DNA of 64,000 nt from Symsagittifera roscoffensis. Lineage: Eukaryota; Xenacoelomorpha; Acoela; Convolutidae. This document shows positions 36,216 to 47,787 of this stretch, piece after piece (the stretch's first letter is position 1; each line of letters begins with the position of its first letter). The stretch covers positions 21,655,138-21,719,137 of the forward strand of contig NC_087069.1 in the NCBI RefSeq assembly GCF_963678635.1, read 5' to 3'. The notes under the pieces are model-generated. The model saw only the letters and a program-made list of their open reading frames with translations, was not told where the DNA came from and made no database searches. A program made the position numbers and the translations under genes.

Positions 36216-37742
36216 GATCAGGTTCCACCCATCCGGGTTTTACAGAGTTTTTAAAATTATCTTTCTGCAATTCAAAGGATGGATGATGAATGTTGGTATT
36301 TGGCGAACATCATATTCTTGTCCGGTTCCTCTTGTTAAAGAAGTTCCAGGACGCTGGAGTTAGGAACATCAATCGTTGTGTCGTCTTGTGACAACGACTG
36401 TGTTCCCCAATGAAATCAATCTGATTTCAAAATGGTTTGCTATGACGGGTTTTTCTGTATTATGTAGAGAACTTGATTTGTGTTCAACCTCGTCTGGGAA
36501 TGGCGTGGAGATCGTGTGTGGAAGGGATGCCTCGTAACTCGGATCTGTACGTACACTTGAACATCGAGGTGGTCATTGGTCTAGTTCAATGAAGTCCTTT
36601 TCTGCGAAATCAAGTCGTACTCTAAATCCTTTGAGTTGTGATTGTGGACGGCATATCGGTTGTGGTTAGCCATTCTTGTTCGAGTGTGATGGAATCATTT
36701 TGTCTTTGGATGTTCGTCTTTGTTGTTGTGTGTTGATCTATATACTGCAAGGTATGATTTACATTTTACAAAATTTTATTACTTCGGTTTTTTAATCATG
36801 AATTTAGTTGATTGTTTTTTGAAGAGTTCGGTCATTTTTTTAGTTCGGTTATTTTGAAGAGTTACTCACCCTTGAGTACCTCTTATTAAAAATAGAAGTG
36901 TGGTCACAAAGCGTGGATGTAGCGCGGTCGGTGGGATAGGCCGGCTATAGAGCATCCTCAGGGCGTCCTCTCTGGTTGGTTAGGCCAGGAGTGGGAGTAT
37001 GATTTCGTGCTGTTTCTTTGAGAGGTCCTGTTATGTGATAACGTTTTTTGTTTGATTTATGTTGGTCTTTCTTATGTTTCTTTGGTTGTGTCCTTTTTTC
37101 AAAAATCAAATTGGTTTTGGTATGGGTTTGTCTTGCGACTTTTTTGTGTTTTATTATCTCTTTCTTAGACTTTATAAAAGTCTTTAAAAGAATAAATTAT
37201 CCAGTTTTAAACTGGATTAATCCGGTTTGGGTACCGTTGGTTTTCTTTTCTTAGTCATGCTGTTATTTTATTATTTGTGGTGTTTAGTAAGCTGCGTTGG
37301 TTAGTTTGGTTTAGTATATAATTCCTTTCCAACCGGGTTACAGGAAAGTTTGAAACTTGTTATCGCGTGTTAGAGTTGTTGAGTGTTAAAACTTGAAACT
37401 CAAAATCATTATTTAAACATTTCTTCGTGGGCGAGCTGTGCGAGTTTGGATAGAATTCTTGTGCGAGTGAATGAAAATATCAAAAGGTTAGTACTGCATA
37501 TTCTTTTTATCAATTTATTTCATAGAATTTCAAATTTACTGCTTTTTTAGGAAAATTTAAAGTTATAAATTTTCATCGTAATTAAGTTTACTGCTTCATG
37601 GGGAAACAATTTATAAAATAATTTACTACATTTGGTATGAATTTTATTATACTATTTTGTGCAAAATAATAATGAAGTTGAGAAGAACAAGTTATTTTTT
37701 ATTTTTCTATTCTGTTTTTTCCAGATGATTGTGGTATGAATA
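36216..37742 (-). other. 3' UTR of copy B
   Basis: Collinear with copy A 16342-17859. It includes the GC-rich tRNA-like island near 36905-36990. The plus-strand ORF 37048-37254 is a shadow. Confidence 0.55.
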
Positions 37743-37827
37743 CTAGAAATGTAAAAGAAACATGAATAAAGAATGGTTAGTACTAATTTAAATTTTTTAG
37801 TGAAGAATATTTTTAAATTATATTTAC
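37743..37827 (-). other. Putative 85-nt intron after the last stop, copy B
   Basis: Minus-strand CAG/GTAAAT lies just after the stop and TTTACATTTCTAG closes the interval, equivalent to the 83-nt interval in copy A. Confidence 0.5.
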
Positions 37828-37830
37828 CTG

Positions 37831-39642
37831 TTAATCGTCTGGGAAAAAGCCGTGGGGGAAGATGTCGTGTATCATGTCCGATGTTGTTAGTAATTTTGCT
37901 AGTATGCGAATGATGTTTTTAGTTTGGAGCAGTGGCCAAAGCAATTGAAGTGCTTTAGTGGTTTTTAGTTCTTCGGTGCCTACTGCAAACTCATAAGGTG
38001 TGTTTTGAATGAGGTTATATATTTTGTGAGTATATTTAGTATTGTGAATGAATTCTAACATTGGGATTTCTATAGGCTGGATAAATTCACGTGGGATAAG
38101 GAAGGGTCTGGATTCTTCGGCGTTAAAGGTCTTCGTGATGGGGCAAAATATATACATTTGTGTTTCTGGGTCATAATTGCGGAGGATGCCGTGGAGGTTA
38201 GTATCCTTGATGCAATAAGTGAAATTTGGAAAAAATGGTGAAGTGTACTTCGAGTTAAGAAACTGAAAACGATGGTGTGGTTGTCTTGATGGAGTATGTA
38301 AATCAAAATGATTTTGTATGAAACGATAGTATGAATATGTATGAGTCTGTTTAGTGCGTAACATAATATTGTGTGAACAGTGCAAATTGCGTTCAAGTGG
38401 TGCAAGGAAGTGAAAGGTTAGTGAAAATAAGTGAAACTTGTCTTTGAAACTTTCGTAAGCTTAAATATCATTTAGTGCTTCAGAAATGATGTGATCATAT
38501 TTTCTATCAAAAATATTAAGTGTGAATACATATGAAGTTTTGATGAAAATTTTTTCTGTTAGTTGTGGGTTAGCGAAGCGGTCGTCATCTAGAAATTGGT
38601 CTTGATTAGTTCGGATGATAATATGGCCGTAATATTCTATTGTATATTCGTTAGCTCGAGGTGCAGTGAATGTTTTTAGTAATTTTTTATATCCTACATA
38701 AGTAAATTGATTAGGTGTTAGTGTTGCGGTGAGTCTATATAGCATATTTTTATTATTTTCTATGTCGTCATGAGTACTAGATAGTGGCAGGCAAAGGGGA
38801 TTAGTAAAACGGTAATATGCTGTCCAGTGAAGTGTGGGCATTAAAACATGTTCATCTACAAAACTACGTGTGTCGTTAGTGTCGTTAGGTGTGTTTAATG
38901 TATATTGTGGGAATGAGGGTAAGGTGATTGCTAGAAAATCTTTCGTGTTGGTGTGTTGTGGATGATTAATATATTCGCAGGCTGTTCCTGGTTTGGTCGG
39001 GAATGGATGGTTCGGGAATTTCCTTTTAAAAGTGCGATAAGCTCGGTTAGTGCTATTAGATGTTTCGGTGGATGTGGATGATTGCGCTAATGATCCAGTG
39101 TAAGCTGAGGAGGGTGTAGGAGTAGGTGGGTTTGAGGATCCTATTGTGGATGAAATTTGATGTATGGTGAGGGTGTTAGGGTGTATTAACTGGTGTTGTA
39201 GGGTGATAAAATTATCAAGATCCTGGGAAACTTGGGGGGTATCTGGAGAATTATTAGATGATCGGTCGGAATGAAGTGGAGAGTAGGTTGGGGTTACTTG
39301 CGAAGCATAAGAAGGAGTGGAAACGGATGGGAGTGAATTATTTGGTGGGATTGGTTGAAAAGGGGGTTTTGAAAAAACTGAATAGTTGGTTTGAAAATTA
39401 TTGGATGGAGATGGTTCGGAGTCTGCAAATTTGTCAGGGGTTTCTATATTAGGGTTATTAAGTTGTGAGATGGAGTATAAAACTGAAGTTTCTGAGTTAG
39501 TATCCGAATTCGCGCTTGATGAGACATTAATAGTTGGGAAATCGGGTGGTGGGAAAGCAAAAAGTGGGATTATTGGGATTGGAGTGTGGAGGTTGGTTGG
39601 GTGGGAATTTGAGCGGTGTAGGGATCCAAGTTGTCGGCTCAT
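37831..39642 (-). CDS. Unknown post-env ORF, copy B (one nonsense codon)
   Basis: Minus-strand ATG 39642, overlapping the env stop as ATGA, opens a frame of ~602 codons to 37831, interrupted only by TAA at 38461-38463 (AAA in copy A). Residues 1-~190 are Pro/Ser/Thr/Asn-rich and probably disordered. Residues ~205-600 look folded: KRKFPNHPFPTKPG, WTAYYRFTNPLCLPL, NQFTYVGYKKLLKTFTAPRA, TFHFL, NFTYCIKD, KTFNAEESRPFLIP, FAVGTEELK and a C-terminus IHDIFPHGFFPDD. No signal peptide or membrane segment is evident, suggesting a cytosolic or virion-internal protein. I do not recognise the family. Preservation of such a long frame in a decayed element suggests it mattered while the family was active. 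Confidence 0.65.
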
Positions 39643-42256
39643 CGTGGGCTAAAAAAGTGATTATTTTGAGACTGAAAAGCGGTGGTATGGGGTTGTTCTA
39701 TAATTTGTTCATATGTATTATCATCTTGTGAATGATGTGTCATTAAATGTTGTATGGGACTTTGCGATATATTTGGTCTAAAATTTGGGTTATGTGTTAT
39801 TGCTATGTTTCGGAAATTACGTGGGACTAAGGATAATGGATGGTTATGTGGTAGGGGTGGCAACTGTGGTGCGGTAGGTGTTACTTCTATGTTATTATGT
39901 TCTTCGTCGTACGTGTTCTGTCTTGTCGCTTTTTTTGTATTATATTCTTTTATTTGTGCGTCTAGAAGAACTTTGTTTATTGATGAAGAAAAAACTCCAA
40001 GTAATCCTGCAAACAGTATGCGTGCTACACTTGCTTGTCTATTTACTTGTGTGTATATAGCGCATCTGTTATAGATTCCTTTTAAAAGTGAAAAAAGAAA
40101 TCCTATAAAGTTAAACATTGCGTATAGGATAGTTAACTTTTCTTAGATGTAATAGGGCCATCCTAGAAAATCGAGAATTTCATTTTTTTAGGGTAACAAA
40201 GCTAAAAATATTTATAGGTGAAATATCTTGTGGTCTGTATTTCTCATCGTTTAGATATATATAGTCTTTAATGTCTTTAAAATATCCGCTATAATCTTGT
40301 GTATAAATATCTGCAAATCCTGCGGTTTCGGCAAGTTTTCGTAAATGTTGATCAATTGATTGTCTTTGTATAGTGTCCATATGTGTTAATAATTCTTGGA
40401 ATTGTTGTGTTCTAATGTGGTGTTGGGTATCTGATTTTGAATATATTCCAATTGATTGTAAATCATTATTTAGATTACGAGCGATAGCTCTGATGCTTTC
40501 GGGTGAAAATTTTTTGAGTGATTGCATTAACGTAGGGTATGGAGTAAGAAGATAATATTTATCTTCATCAGGGTTCGACTGTACTACATTGTGGCTTTTT
40601 TCTGATCCACATGGGACTGCGGTATCCCAAAAATAAGTTCGTTTTGAAAGTGTGTCATCAAAATGTACCTTATTTTTATATATTATAGGGATTCTTTTAT
40701 AGCAGCGTTTATCTTCGAAAACATATAAAGGTGATGATTTTTTCGTACAAGTATAAAACCATAAAATATTTCCTTCGTAGTCTAGAAAATTTGATATATT
40801 TCCTGACAATAAATATCCTGCGTAGGGTATTTTTATTACTGCTAGTGCGAGTGATTGTAGGATTTGTGTCCTTTCTAATTCGCATAGTTGGTGAAGTGTT
40901 TTCAATTCGGAGAGTGACATTTCTTGAAAAATTCGACTAATCGTGTAGTCTAACTTCATATCTAAGTGGATATCATAGTGGATATTAACAAAATAAGTGT
41001 TATTCATTAGTGATAGTTCTTGTAAACGTGTACTTCTAGTGTCATGTGGCTTTAGTTTTCCACCACGTTGACCATTGCTTTTTTGAAAGTTAACTGGTAT
41101 ATATGATGTTCCTTCGTTTAGAGGGCGACCTGTGGCATAAGGGTCAAATTTTATTTTTCCAGTGGTCATGTCGAAACCTTTTTCGTATTCAACTAGTATT
41201 TCAGAATATTGTGTTTTGTAAAGTGGGTTCCTGTATTTGCATGCGATTTCTGTTTCTTGATATATTTGGAAATGTGTTAATTTATTTTCTATATTATGGA
41301 TATTTCGGAAATCAGTACTTTGTTTTCGTGATGGATGGACTTGTTCATATGGAATTGATTCTATAAAATATTTTTCGTGAAATTTTATCATTCGAGCGTG
41401 TATTTTTGCTACTTGAAAGGTTGTGCATGTATCTTCGGGAAACCAAACAATTGTTGCTTGTGTCCGTGTTGCAGGATCACAATAACCTTGATAGTTTTTA
41501 CAAGGTAATCTAATTCCTTGATAGATCATTGTGTTGTCGGATAAATCTCGTGTGAGTTGTATTTTTTCGAGTTGTAATTTCCAATCGAAAAACATTATTT
41601 CTTGATATCCTTTTTTTTGTGTCTACTTTGCAGTTTGATGGATTATTTATTCCAATGTGTGGTATCCAGTGCTTATCGTGTATGTCATAAGATAATCTTC
41701 CGTGTGCGCCGTTGTATGGGTATTTTCCATCTAGTTTTATATGTCCTTGATATATTTCAAGTTCTGCTTGATGTGCAGAATCGGCAAAGACTTGAAAATA
41801 TACTAGTTTTCTGTCGGTGTTTTTATTTCTTGTGATAATCAGTCTGAGTAGCTCGTTTTTACAATCATCGGGATTTAGATGTAGAATTCGTTCTATATTA
41901 CTTTGGTAGAATGATTCGTGGTCAAGTCGGTTTTTATTTCCGTTTGAAAGTTGTGAACAATGTACTTTCTTTTCGGAAAATGTTGCTGTAATTTTATATC
42001 CTGCGACTGTTGTTGCGCCGGCTTTTGAATACAGTGTCGCTATTACTTTTGTAGTTTCTATAGCTCGTGGTTCTGTTACGCATTGTGATACTTGATTTAT
42101 TACATATTTGTGTAGTGTTTTTTGTTCATTTTCTTCACAATCGTAGTGTGTTAGTAATAAGTCCTGGGGTCCTGTGCGAGGAGAAGGATTTGTGTTCTGA
42201 TCGGAAAATATTAGAAAAAAGATTTGTTGAAATATAAATATTTTTAGAATATACAT
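39639..42256 (-). pseudogene. Envelope-like class III (gB-like) glycoprotein, copy B
   Basis: About 870 codons over three frames. ATG 42256 gives a hydrophobic signal-type start (YILKIFIFQQIFFLIFS) and an N-terminal ectodomain to ~41590. The frame 41595-40180 (471 residues) carries the rest. It includes a Trp-x-Tyr-x-Cys…SPL segment, then CYKRIPIIYKNKVHFDD and a TYFWDTAVPC block. I associate this spacing with the fusion glycoproteins of chuvirus-like viruses and the env genes some invertebrate LTR elements took from them. After a shift in an A-run near 40185 comes the membrane segment (~40150-40060), basic juxtamembrane residues and a ~125-residue tail ending at 39639. A TAA near 40143 adds damage. 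The gB-like assignment is by eye; env position and topology are firmer. Confidence 0.6.
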
Positions 42257-43190
42257 GTGTATGATAATGCTGAGTATGGGTTATAAAATGTGATGTAACC
42301 AATTGTCTTTTTGGTATATCTGTCGTACTTATATATTACTTCAGTTGTTATAAATGATGGTGGTAGCGATTGAGCTGTTATATTGGGTGGGTTTAAGGGG
42401 GAAGGATGTTAAACAATGCTGTTAAGTTTAATCGTGATTTCGAATTTTAATTGTAGACTATTTTGTTGGAGTATTTGGATGTTATGGTCACGATTGTCCT
42501 CGTGGATGTCTTGTGTATATTGTAGTCTATTGAGTGCCCAATTGTGGAGTCGGTTACTTTCTGGATGTTGTCCAAAAAATGGTGGGGGTGCTGTGAACGT
42601 GTTCCAATCTAATCTTAAAGGGATATTTGTTGATGATTGTTCTCGATATCTAGCGTCGAGGTTATTTGGAAAAATTAGGGGGAAAGGCGTCGGTGAAATC
42701 TGGCTTATTGATGGTGATGATGGTAGTGATAATGTTTCTGGGAGTGATGATAATGTTGTTGTATCCGTAGAAATATCTATTGGGTCATTTATTAAATTTG
42801 GTTCACCTTGTGTGAATGAGTGTGTTGTCCAATATGGTAGACGTGATGTTTGGTTGGGGGGGTTAAAGGGATTGTCACGTATTTGTTCAGATGTTGGTGT
42901 TGAACCTAAGTAATCTGAGGGTATACTTGAGGTGCTACATTGTGAAAGAAGTGTAGGGGTTTCTGGTAATGTGCTATTTGGGTTTTCTGGAGTAATTGGT
43001 GATGGGGATTGGGGTATATCAAAAAGAACTCGGGGGGTTTGAAAATTTCTATTTCGTCGTGGATGTATAATTTGTCTATTTATTTCAATTGTATTCTGAT
43101 TTTGACTAACGTGTCTTATTTTACTTAATTCTTGTGGTAATGTTGGGTATAAATTATATGTTGGTTCACTTAGGGGTGCTTGTCGCTGAA
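42244..43190 (-). pseudogene. Hydrophilic pre-env ORF, copy B
   Basis: Minus-strand counterpart of copy A 10717-11835: Ser/Thr/Pro-rich, with RLDWNTF and the Tyr-rich C-terminus IYKYDRYTKKTIGYITF. TAA at 42409-42411 replaces a CAA present in copy A. Its natural stop (42244-42246) lies 13 nt inside the env frame, so the two ORFs overlap. The plus-strand ORF 42416-42913 is antisense to it and rejected. Confidence 0.5.
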
Positions 43191-43337
43191 CGAGTTATCT
43201 TGGAAAGAAATTCGTGTGGATGTTTGGGGGTTTTGGGTAGTTGTAGGTATTGTCGGGTTTTCTTGGGATGATGTCGGTGAAGACTGATTGTGTGATTGTT
43301 GGTTAGCAATTTTTGAAAGTATTCTGATTAATTTTTC

Positions 43338-43526
43338 CTAGTGAAAAAATTTATGTTTATTGTAGTATTCTTCAAGGAAAAGAATTAAAAGGATTGTTGC
43401 TAAGGCGAATGTGATTATTGTTTTTTTTATACATTTGCACATTGTCAATATTAGGGATGATAAAAATGTTATAAAAATTACAAACAGTAAAAAAATATCT
43501 GTTCTACTAAAAATTGTTGGTATCAT
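43338..43526 (-). CDS. Small membrane protein upstream of env, copy B
   Basis: 62 residues, ATG 43526. A short polar N-terminus is followed by two adjacent hydrophobic stretches (IFLLFVIFITFLSSLIL and ITFALATILLILFL) separated by MCKCIKK, then a short charged tail. Copy A keeps the first stretch and basic-Cys motif (10515-10649). Two spans with a basic loop would make a hairpin membrane protein. Function unknown. Confidence 0.55.
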   Translation of the reverse strand: MIPTIFSRTDIFLLFVIFITFLSSLILTMCKCIKKTIITFALATILLILFLEEYYNKHKFFH

Positions 43527-44341
43527 TTAAATAAACTTTGGGTTATTGTGCCTGTGAATATGGTCAATGATTTGGGAAAGTTGAAGATAGATTTCAAGAG
43601 GGAGTAGAAAATTTAAAAAAATATTGCAAAAAATTATTAAATTGATTATAAGGGCTATCAATAAAAATATTAGCAAAAGTTTAAATAGAATGAAAAATTT
43701 TATGAAAAGTTTATGATTATATTTTTTGAAGTATCGATTGCTAAAGAGAGAAGCATTTAAGAAATGATTAGTTCGTCGAATATTTTTTCAACTTCTGGGG
43801 CGAAAATCAAGTGTGGTCGGATTATTCATTGATTTTTTGACGAGTGGGTTGAGTTTTGTGAAAAGTTGTTGGGGGCTAATTTATGGTGTTTGGGATTTAC
43901 TTTGCTTTATTTTTTTTTGTCAGGTGATCTGGGGTATTTTTGAGATTTTTGTACTTTAGGCCAAATGAATACGGTCGTATTTTTACTTTAGGCTAATTTT
44001 ACATTTTTGGTTGGAGGGTTTTTGAGGTCTAAATGGGGAAAATATTGTTGATCTTTGCGTTATTAGATAAGGGAGGGTTATGATATTATGGTGGTATTTA
44101 TTTTAGTTGTCAAGTCTGAGTGGTTTGCTTATTTTTGACCTGGAGGTTGTAAAATTATAGTTATAGATATGCCTGGAGTTTAATATCTTTCGTCTAATAG
44201 GTTGGTGCTATAGTTATAGAAGGTGACGGATTGAATGAATCCTATTGGCTGAATTTGAACTAGAATTGTTGCGTGTTTTGTCAGCATGTTATTTTGAAAA
44301 ATGAAGATTCAATATGATCGAGAGGTGCGAGGATTTTAAAA
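43527..44341 (-). other. Pol-env spacer of copy B
   Basis: Non-coding, equivalent to copy A 9640-10514. Confidence 0.5.
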
Positions 44342-45651
44342 TTAAAATTGTTTTTGAAATTCAACTTTCTTTAATATTTTAGATTGTGGGATGAATGTTT
44401 TGTAGTTTTTACGTGGTTGATTTCTAAGTCGTGATGACTCTCTATGTTCTGATTTCTCGACTTGTTCTTGTGGTAAAATTTTTTCTATCATTTTCCTATT
44501 TTTCCTTTTTTTTGAGGTTTTTTTTAATCTAGCTGTTTTGTATTGTTTTGAGTTGTAGTTGATTTTGTATTTTGTTTTCCATGATGAATGTCGTTTTGTT
44601 CATCTATTTCCTTTTCCGTATGTGGATGATTTGAATAACTTTTAAACCTGTGAAAGAATATAATTGAGTTAATTCGCGTAGTGCGTACTCTTTTGGGTAG
44701 TAAGGCAATAGATTGTTCCGATGTTGAACAGTTTCTTTTTGGTTTGAATCGGTAATTTTTTTATGTTAAGTCAGTGGGTTTGGCAATTGTTTGCTATGGT
44801 CCTTTGCGAAGGGGTTGTAATTTTTTAGAAATTCCTTTTTGTGTATTAAAAATAGATATTAGGACGAATGTTCCAATTTTTAAATCTGAGGCTATTGTAA
44901 AGCGTGAATTAATTTGTTCGTTAATGTTTTGCCTTTGTAACAATTTTTTTGTTACTGTTTGGTAAATTTCATTGTGTTTTTTATCTCTATTTAAAATCCA
45001 TTTGGTGTGTGCCGAAGCTAATTTAAGGATTTGTGGGAAAATGATCTTCATCATGCGTGTGTAAAGGTAGGTTATAACAAACTGAGTCTTTATTTGGTTG
45101 GCAATAACCTTGTGCATTTTTATGAGAGTTTGCTGTAAACATAATTGGTTTAAGTGGCTTTTGATTAAAAACCATTTCGTATGGTGACAATCCTAGAGTT
45201 GTCGTAATTTGTGAATTATATGCTAAGGGAAATAATTTTACATCTGCTGACCATTCTGTGTAACTTATATCATTTCCATTTATGATGATTTCATTATTTA
45301 TGAATTCTGTACCGTTATCTGTAACTAAGATTTCGGGTAACTTTTAAAAGATTTCGGGTAAATTAATCCGAATATAGCTTTCCAGTGTTCATAAAGTGTT
45401 GTGTAAGCATAATAAGCATTACAATGTGGTACTGGGTTGAGTGCTACAAATTGTGTAAATGCATCAACAAGTACCATAATGTAGGAGTTTCCTTCAGAGG
45501 ATGGTGAAATTGGTCCTTTTGTATCGAATGAAATACGATGGTTAAAATATAAACTTTGTCCTTTAAAATCTTGTTTTTGCGCTATTTGTTTTTGATTTGG
45601 ATAAGGTTTATTTAGCTGACATATTATACAATCATTGCATAATACTTTTAT
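44342..45651 (-). pseudogene. Copy B integrase core, C-terminus and pol tail
   Basis: Reads on from the pol frame after TGA 45652-45654. The CNDCIIC half of the zinc finger, FDTKGP with the first Asp and VTDNGTEF with the second Asp are present. About 115 nt present in copy A (8586-8701) are missing at ~45283, removing the segment with the catalytic Glu. A short direct duplication (ATTTCGGGTAA, ~45330-45362) breaks the frame as well. The ORF 44794-45117 carries the C-terminal part to LRKGP, and the basic tail runs to ~44342. A candidate env splice acceptor lies at 44649-44665. Confidence 0.7.
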
Positions 45652-47787
45652 TCAAATTGGTGCATTTGGGAAATAAAAATTTTGTGTAAAGTTTGAATAT
45701 GTTTTCTCTGATCCAGAGTGTCCTTTAGTATTTTGTGTATGTGAAATGTCAAAAGCTATTAGTATCATACTTAAAGGGAGACAGGGAACTGTAGAATCAT
45801 TTAATTGATATTCTAGAAGGTCTGTGTTTTCATTAATTGATGTATTTTTAAATTTTCGGAAGTATCGGAGGAGTGTTTTATTTCCTAAAATTGTGGTATT
45901 TGCTTTTACGGGCTTAGTTTTGTATTTGTGCCATGATTTTAGTTGTCTAATTACTGGGTCAAGATTTTGATATTGCTTTAAGAGTTCAAGTGTAATTTTA
46001 TCTGTTGGAGGGAGAAAAATATTGTCAATTTCTAATTTTGATAGGGGAATTGTGTCAAGTGGGTCATGGAGGTCAAAAATTTGATTTATTGTGTGTTTCG
46101 AATCATTTGTTTGTGGTCCTGATAAACTTATTTTATCAGTTAAATTTTCTTTTTCAATTAATGGAAAAAAGTATTTTTTATACGAATGGTGTTTTATTCG
46201 TTTTTGTTGGGTGTTAATTTTTATCCATTGTGAGAATGGAACTGGTTTGAAAGTTGATGTTCCTAGAAGATCAACTTCGTAGTGATTATTTTGGCAATCT
46301 AAGTAAAGTGGGAAATGTTGTAGGTTATTTATTTGTGATTGGTCAATGTCAGTTTTTACTGCATACTTGCATTCTAGTCGGGGTGATGTTTCGTCTTTCG
46401 CAAGGTAAAATTTTATGTTTTCTGGTATTTCAATTGTAGTTTTTCGTGTAAGTAATTCAGGTGGTGTATTTCGACTTAATGTATCTGGTAATGCAAGATT
46501 CTTTCCTGCTGTCCAAACTATATGTAAGTTTGGAAATTTCATTAGAATTAATTGAAATCTATAAATTCGGTGATTTGGATTTGACTTTTGTGTAAATAGA
46601 AAAATGATTGCTTTATGATCTGTGAATAGAACTGTTGGATATTTTGATCCAGATATCAGAAATTCATATTCTGTAAGTGTATAAATTATAGCTATACATT
46701 CTCTCATTAGAGTTGAGAGTCGTAGCTCTGCTTGAGTAAATAATCGGGAATTTGCTGATATAAGCTTCATTTTATTTGTACCACTATGTGATTGTAGTAA
46801 TGCTGCGCCGATGCCAAATTTTGAAGCATCGCACATTGCATAGAATGGTTGATTTGGATCTGGAATTGTGTTTGAAATTTGTTCAGTTAAAAGTTTTTTA
46901 ATTTCTTCAAATCGTGTTTGATGTTCGGTGGTCCATTCAAAATTATTTTGTTGTCTGAGGATATTATAGAACGGTCTTAAATATAATTGCATTTTATAAA
47001 CGTACTTGCTTAAGAAATTTAACATTCCAAGGAATTCTTGGATTTTCTTTTTGTTTGTTGGTGGTTGAAGTTGTTGAATAGCATCAATGCGTGATTTTAA
47101 TGGAGTGATTGTGTTTCTTTCTATATTATGTCCTAAAAATTTAACTCGTGTCAAAAAGAAGTGTGATTTATCGGGAGCGGCCTTCAGATTTTCGTTCTGA
47201 AGTATTTTATGATAGTGCTCTAAAACCGTAAACATTTCTTCTTTTGTTCGTGATTGCATAAAAACATCATCCAAATAGGTGATTGCGTTTTTCTTGAGCA
47301 TTAGTAGCTTAAAAGTTTTACTCATAAAAGCTGAAAATGCTGGTGGTCCTATGGAAATTCTATAGAATAGGCGATTAAATTCATATTGTTGATTTCCAAT
47401 AACAAATTGTGTTAAACGTCGTGATTGTTCATCTAGTGGCATTTGATTGTAAGCACTGTTCATATCTGCGGTTGCAAAGTATTTTCCATTTATTGTTGTT
47501 AAGATAACTTGTATTGGTTCAATAGGCCAATTGCATTTCGATTCGTCAATTACTGAATTGAGGTATCTAGCGTCTAAAACTATTTTTAATGATTCTCCTT
47601 TTGCTAGAATGATAACAGGGTTGATAAAAGTGTTACCTTTTGGTTGTTCTTCTTTATTTACTGGTGAGATAATTTTGTATTGTTCTAAAATATCAAGTAA
47701 TCTATTTACTTTGTCGTGTAAATGAATTGGTACTTTACTAGCTCTTTGTTTTTTGAAAACTGCGTCAGGTTTTAAGGGGAGATGTAG
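45652..47787 (-). CDS. pol: Copy B Pol: RT, RNase H and integrase zinc-finger start
   Basis: The frame is open for ~711 codons from 47787 to TGA 45652-45654; the first ATG (47463) lies within RT motif A and is not a real start. It is bounded upstream by a TAA at 47788-47790. RT motifs: LDARYLN, ATADMNSAYNQMPLD, FSAFMS, TYLDDVFMQS (catalytic box), KFLGHNIERN and EFLGMLNFLSKY. RNase H: MCDASKFGIGAALLQ, LMRECIAIIYTL, VLFTDHKAIIFL and ALPDTLSRN. The connection follows, then HHCC His residues (HTKGH-like, NTKGH here). The terminal TGA is TGG in copy A. RT and RNase H active-site residues are all present, so this is the best preserved enzyme segment of the family, though not a complete polyprotein. 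Confidence 0.85.
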   Translation of the reverse strand, partial: LHLPLKPDAVFKKQRASKVPIHLHDKVNRLLDILEQYKIISPVNKEEQPKGNTFINPVIILAKGESLKIVLDARYLNSVIDESKCNWPIEPIQVILTTINGKYFATADMNSAYNQMPLDEQSRRLTQFVIGNQQYEFNRLFYRISIGPPAFSAFMSKTFKLLMLKKNAITYLDDVFMQSRTKEEMFTVLEHYHKILQNENLKAAPDKSHFFLTRVKFLGHNIERNTITPLKSRIDAIQQLQPPTNKKKIQEFLGMLNFLSKYVYKMQLYLRPFYNILRQQNNFEWTTEHQTRFEEIKKLLTEQISNTIPDPNQPFYAMCDASKFGIGAALLQSHSGTNKMKLISANSRLFTQAELRLSTLMRECIAIIYTLTEYEFLISGSKYPTVLFTDHKAIIFLFTQKSNPNHRIYRFQLILMKFPNLHIVWTAGKNLALPDTLSRNTPPELLTRKTTIEIPENIKFYLAKDETSPRLECKYAVKTDIDQSQINNLQHFPLYLDCQNNHYEVDLLGTSTFKPVPFSQWIKINTQQKRIKHHSYKKYFFPLIEKENLTDKISLSGPQTNDSKHTINQIFDLHDPLDTIPLSKLEIDNIFLPPTDKITLELLKQYQNLDPVIRQLKSWHKYKTKPVKANTTILGNKTLLRYFRKFKNTSINENTDLLEYQLNDSTVPCLPLSMILIAFDISHTQNTKGHSGSEKTYSNFTQNFYFPNAPI

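Noticed and set aside
42416-42913. 165-codon plus-strand ORF
   Set aside because: It is antisense to the hydrophilic pre-env ORF of copy B, whose minus-strand reading matches copy A.
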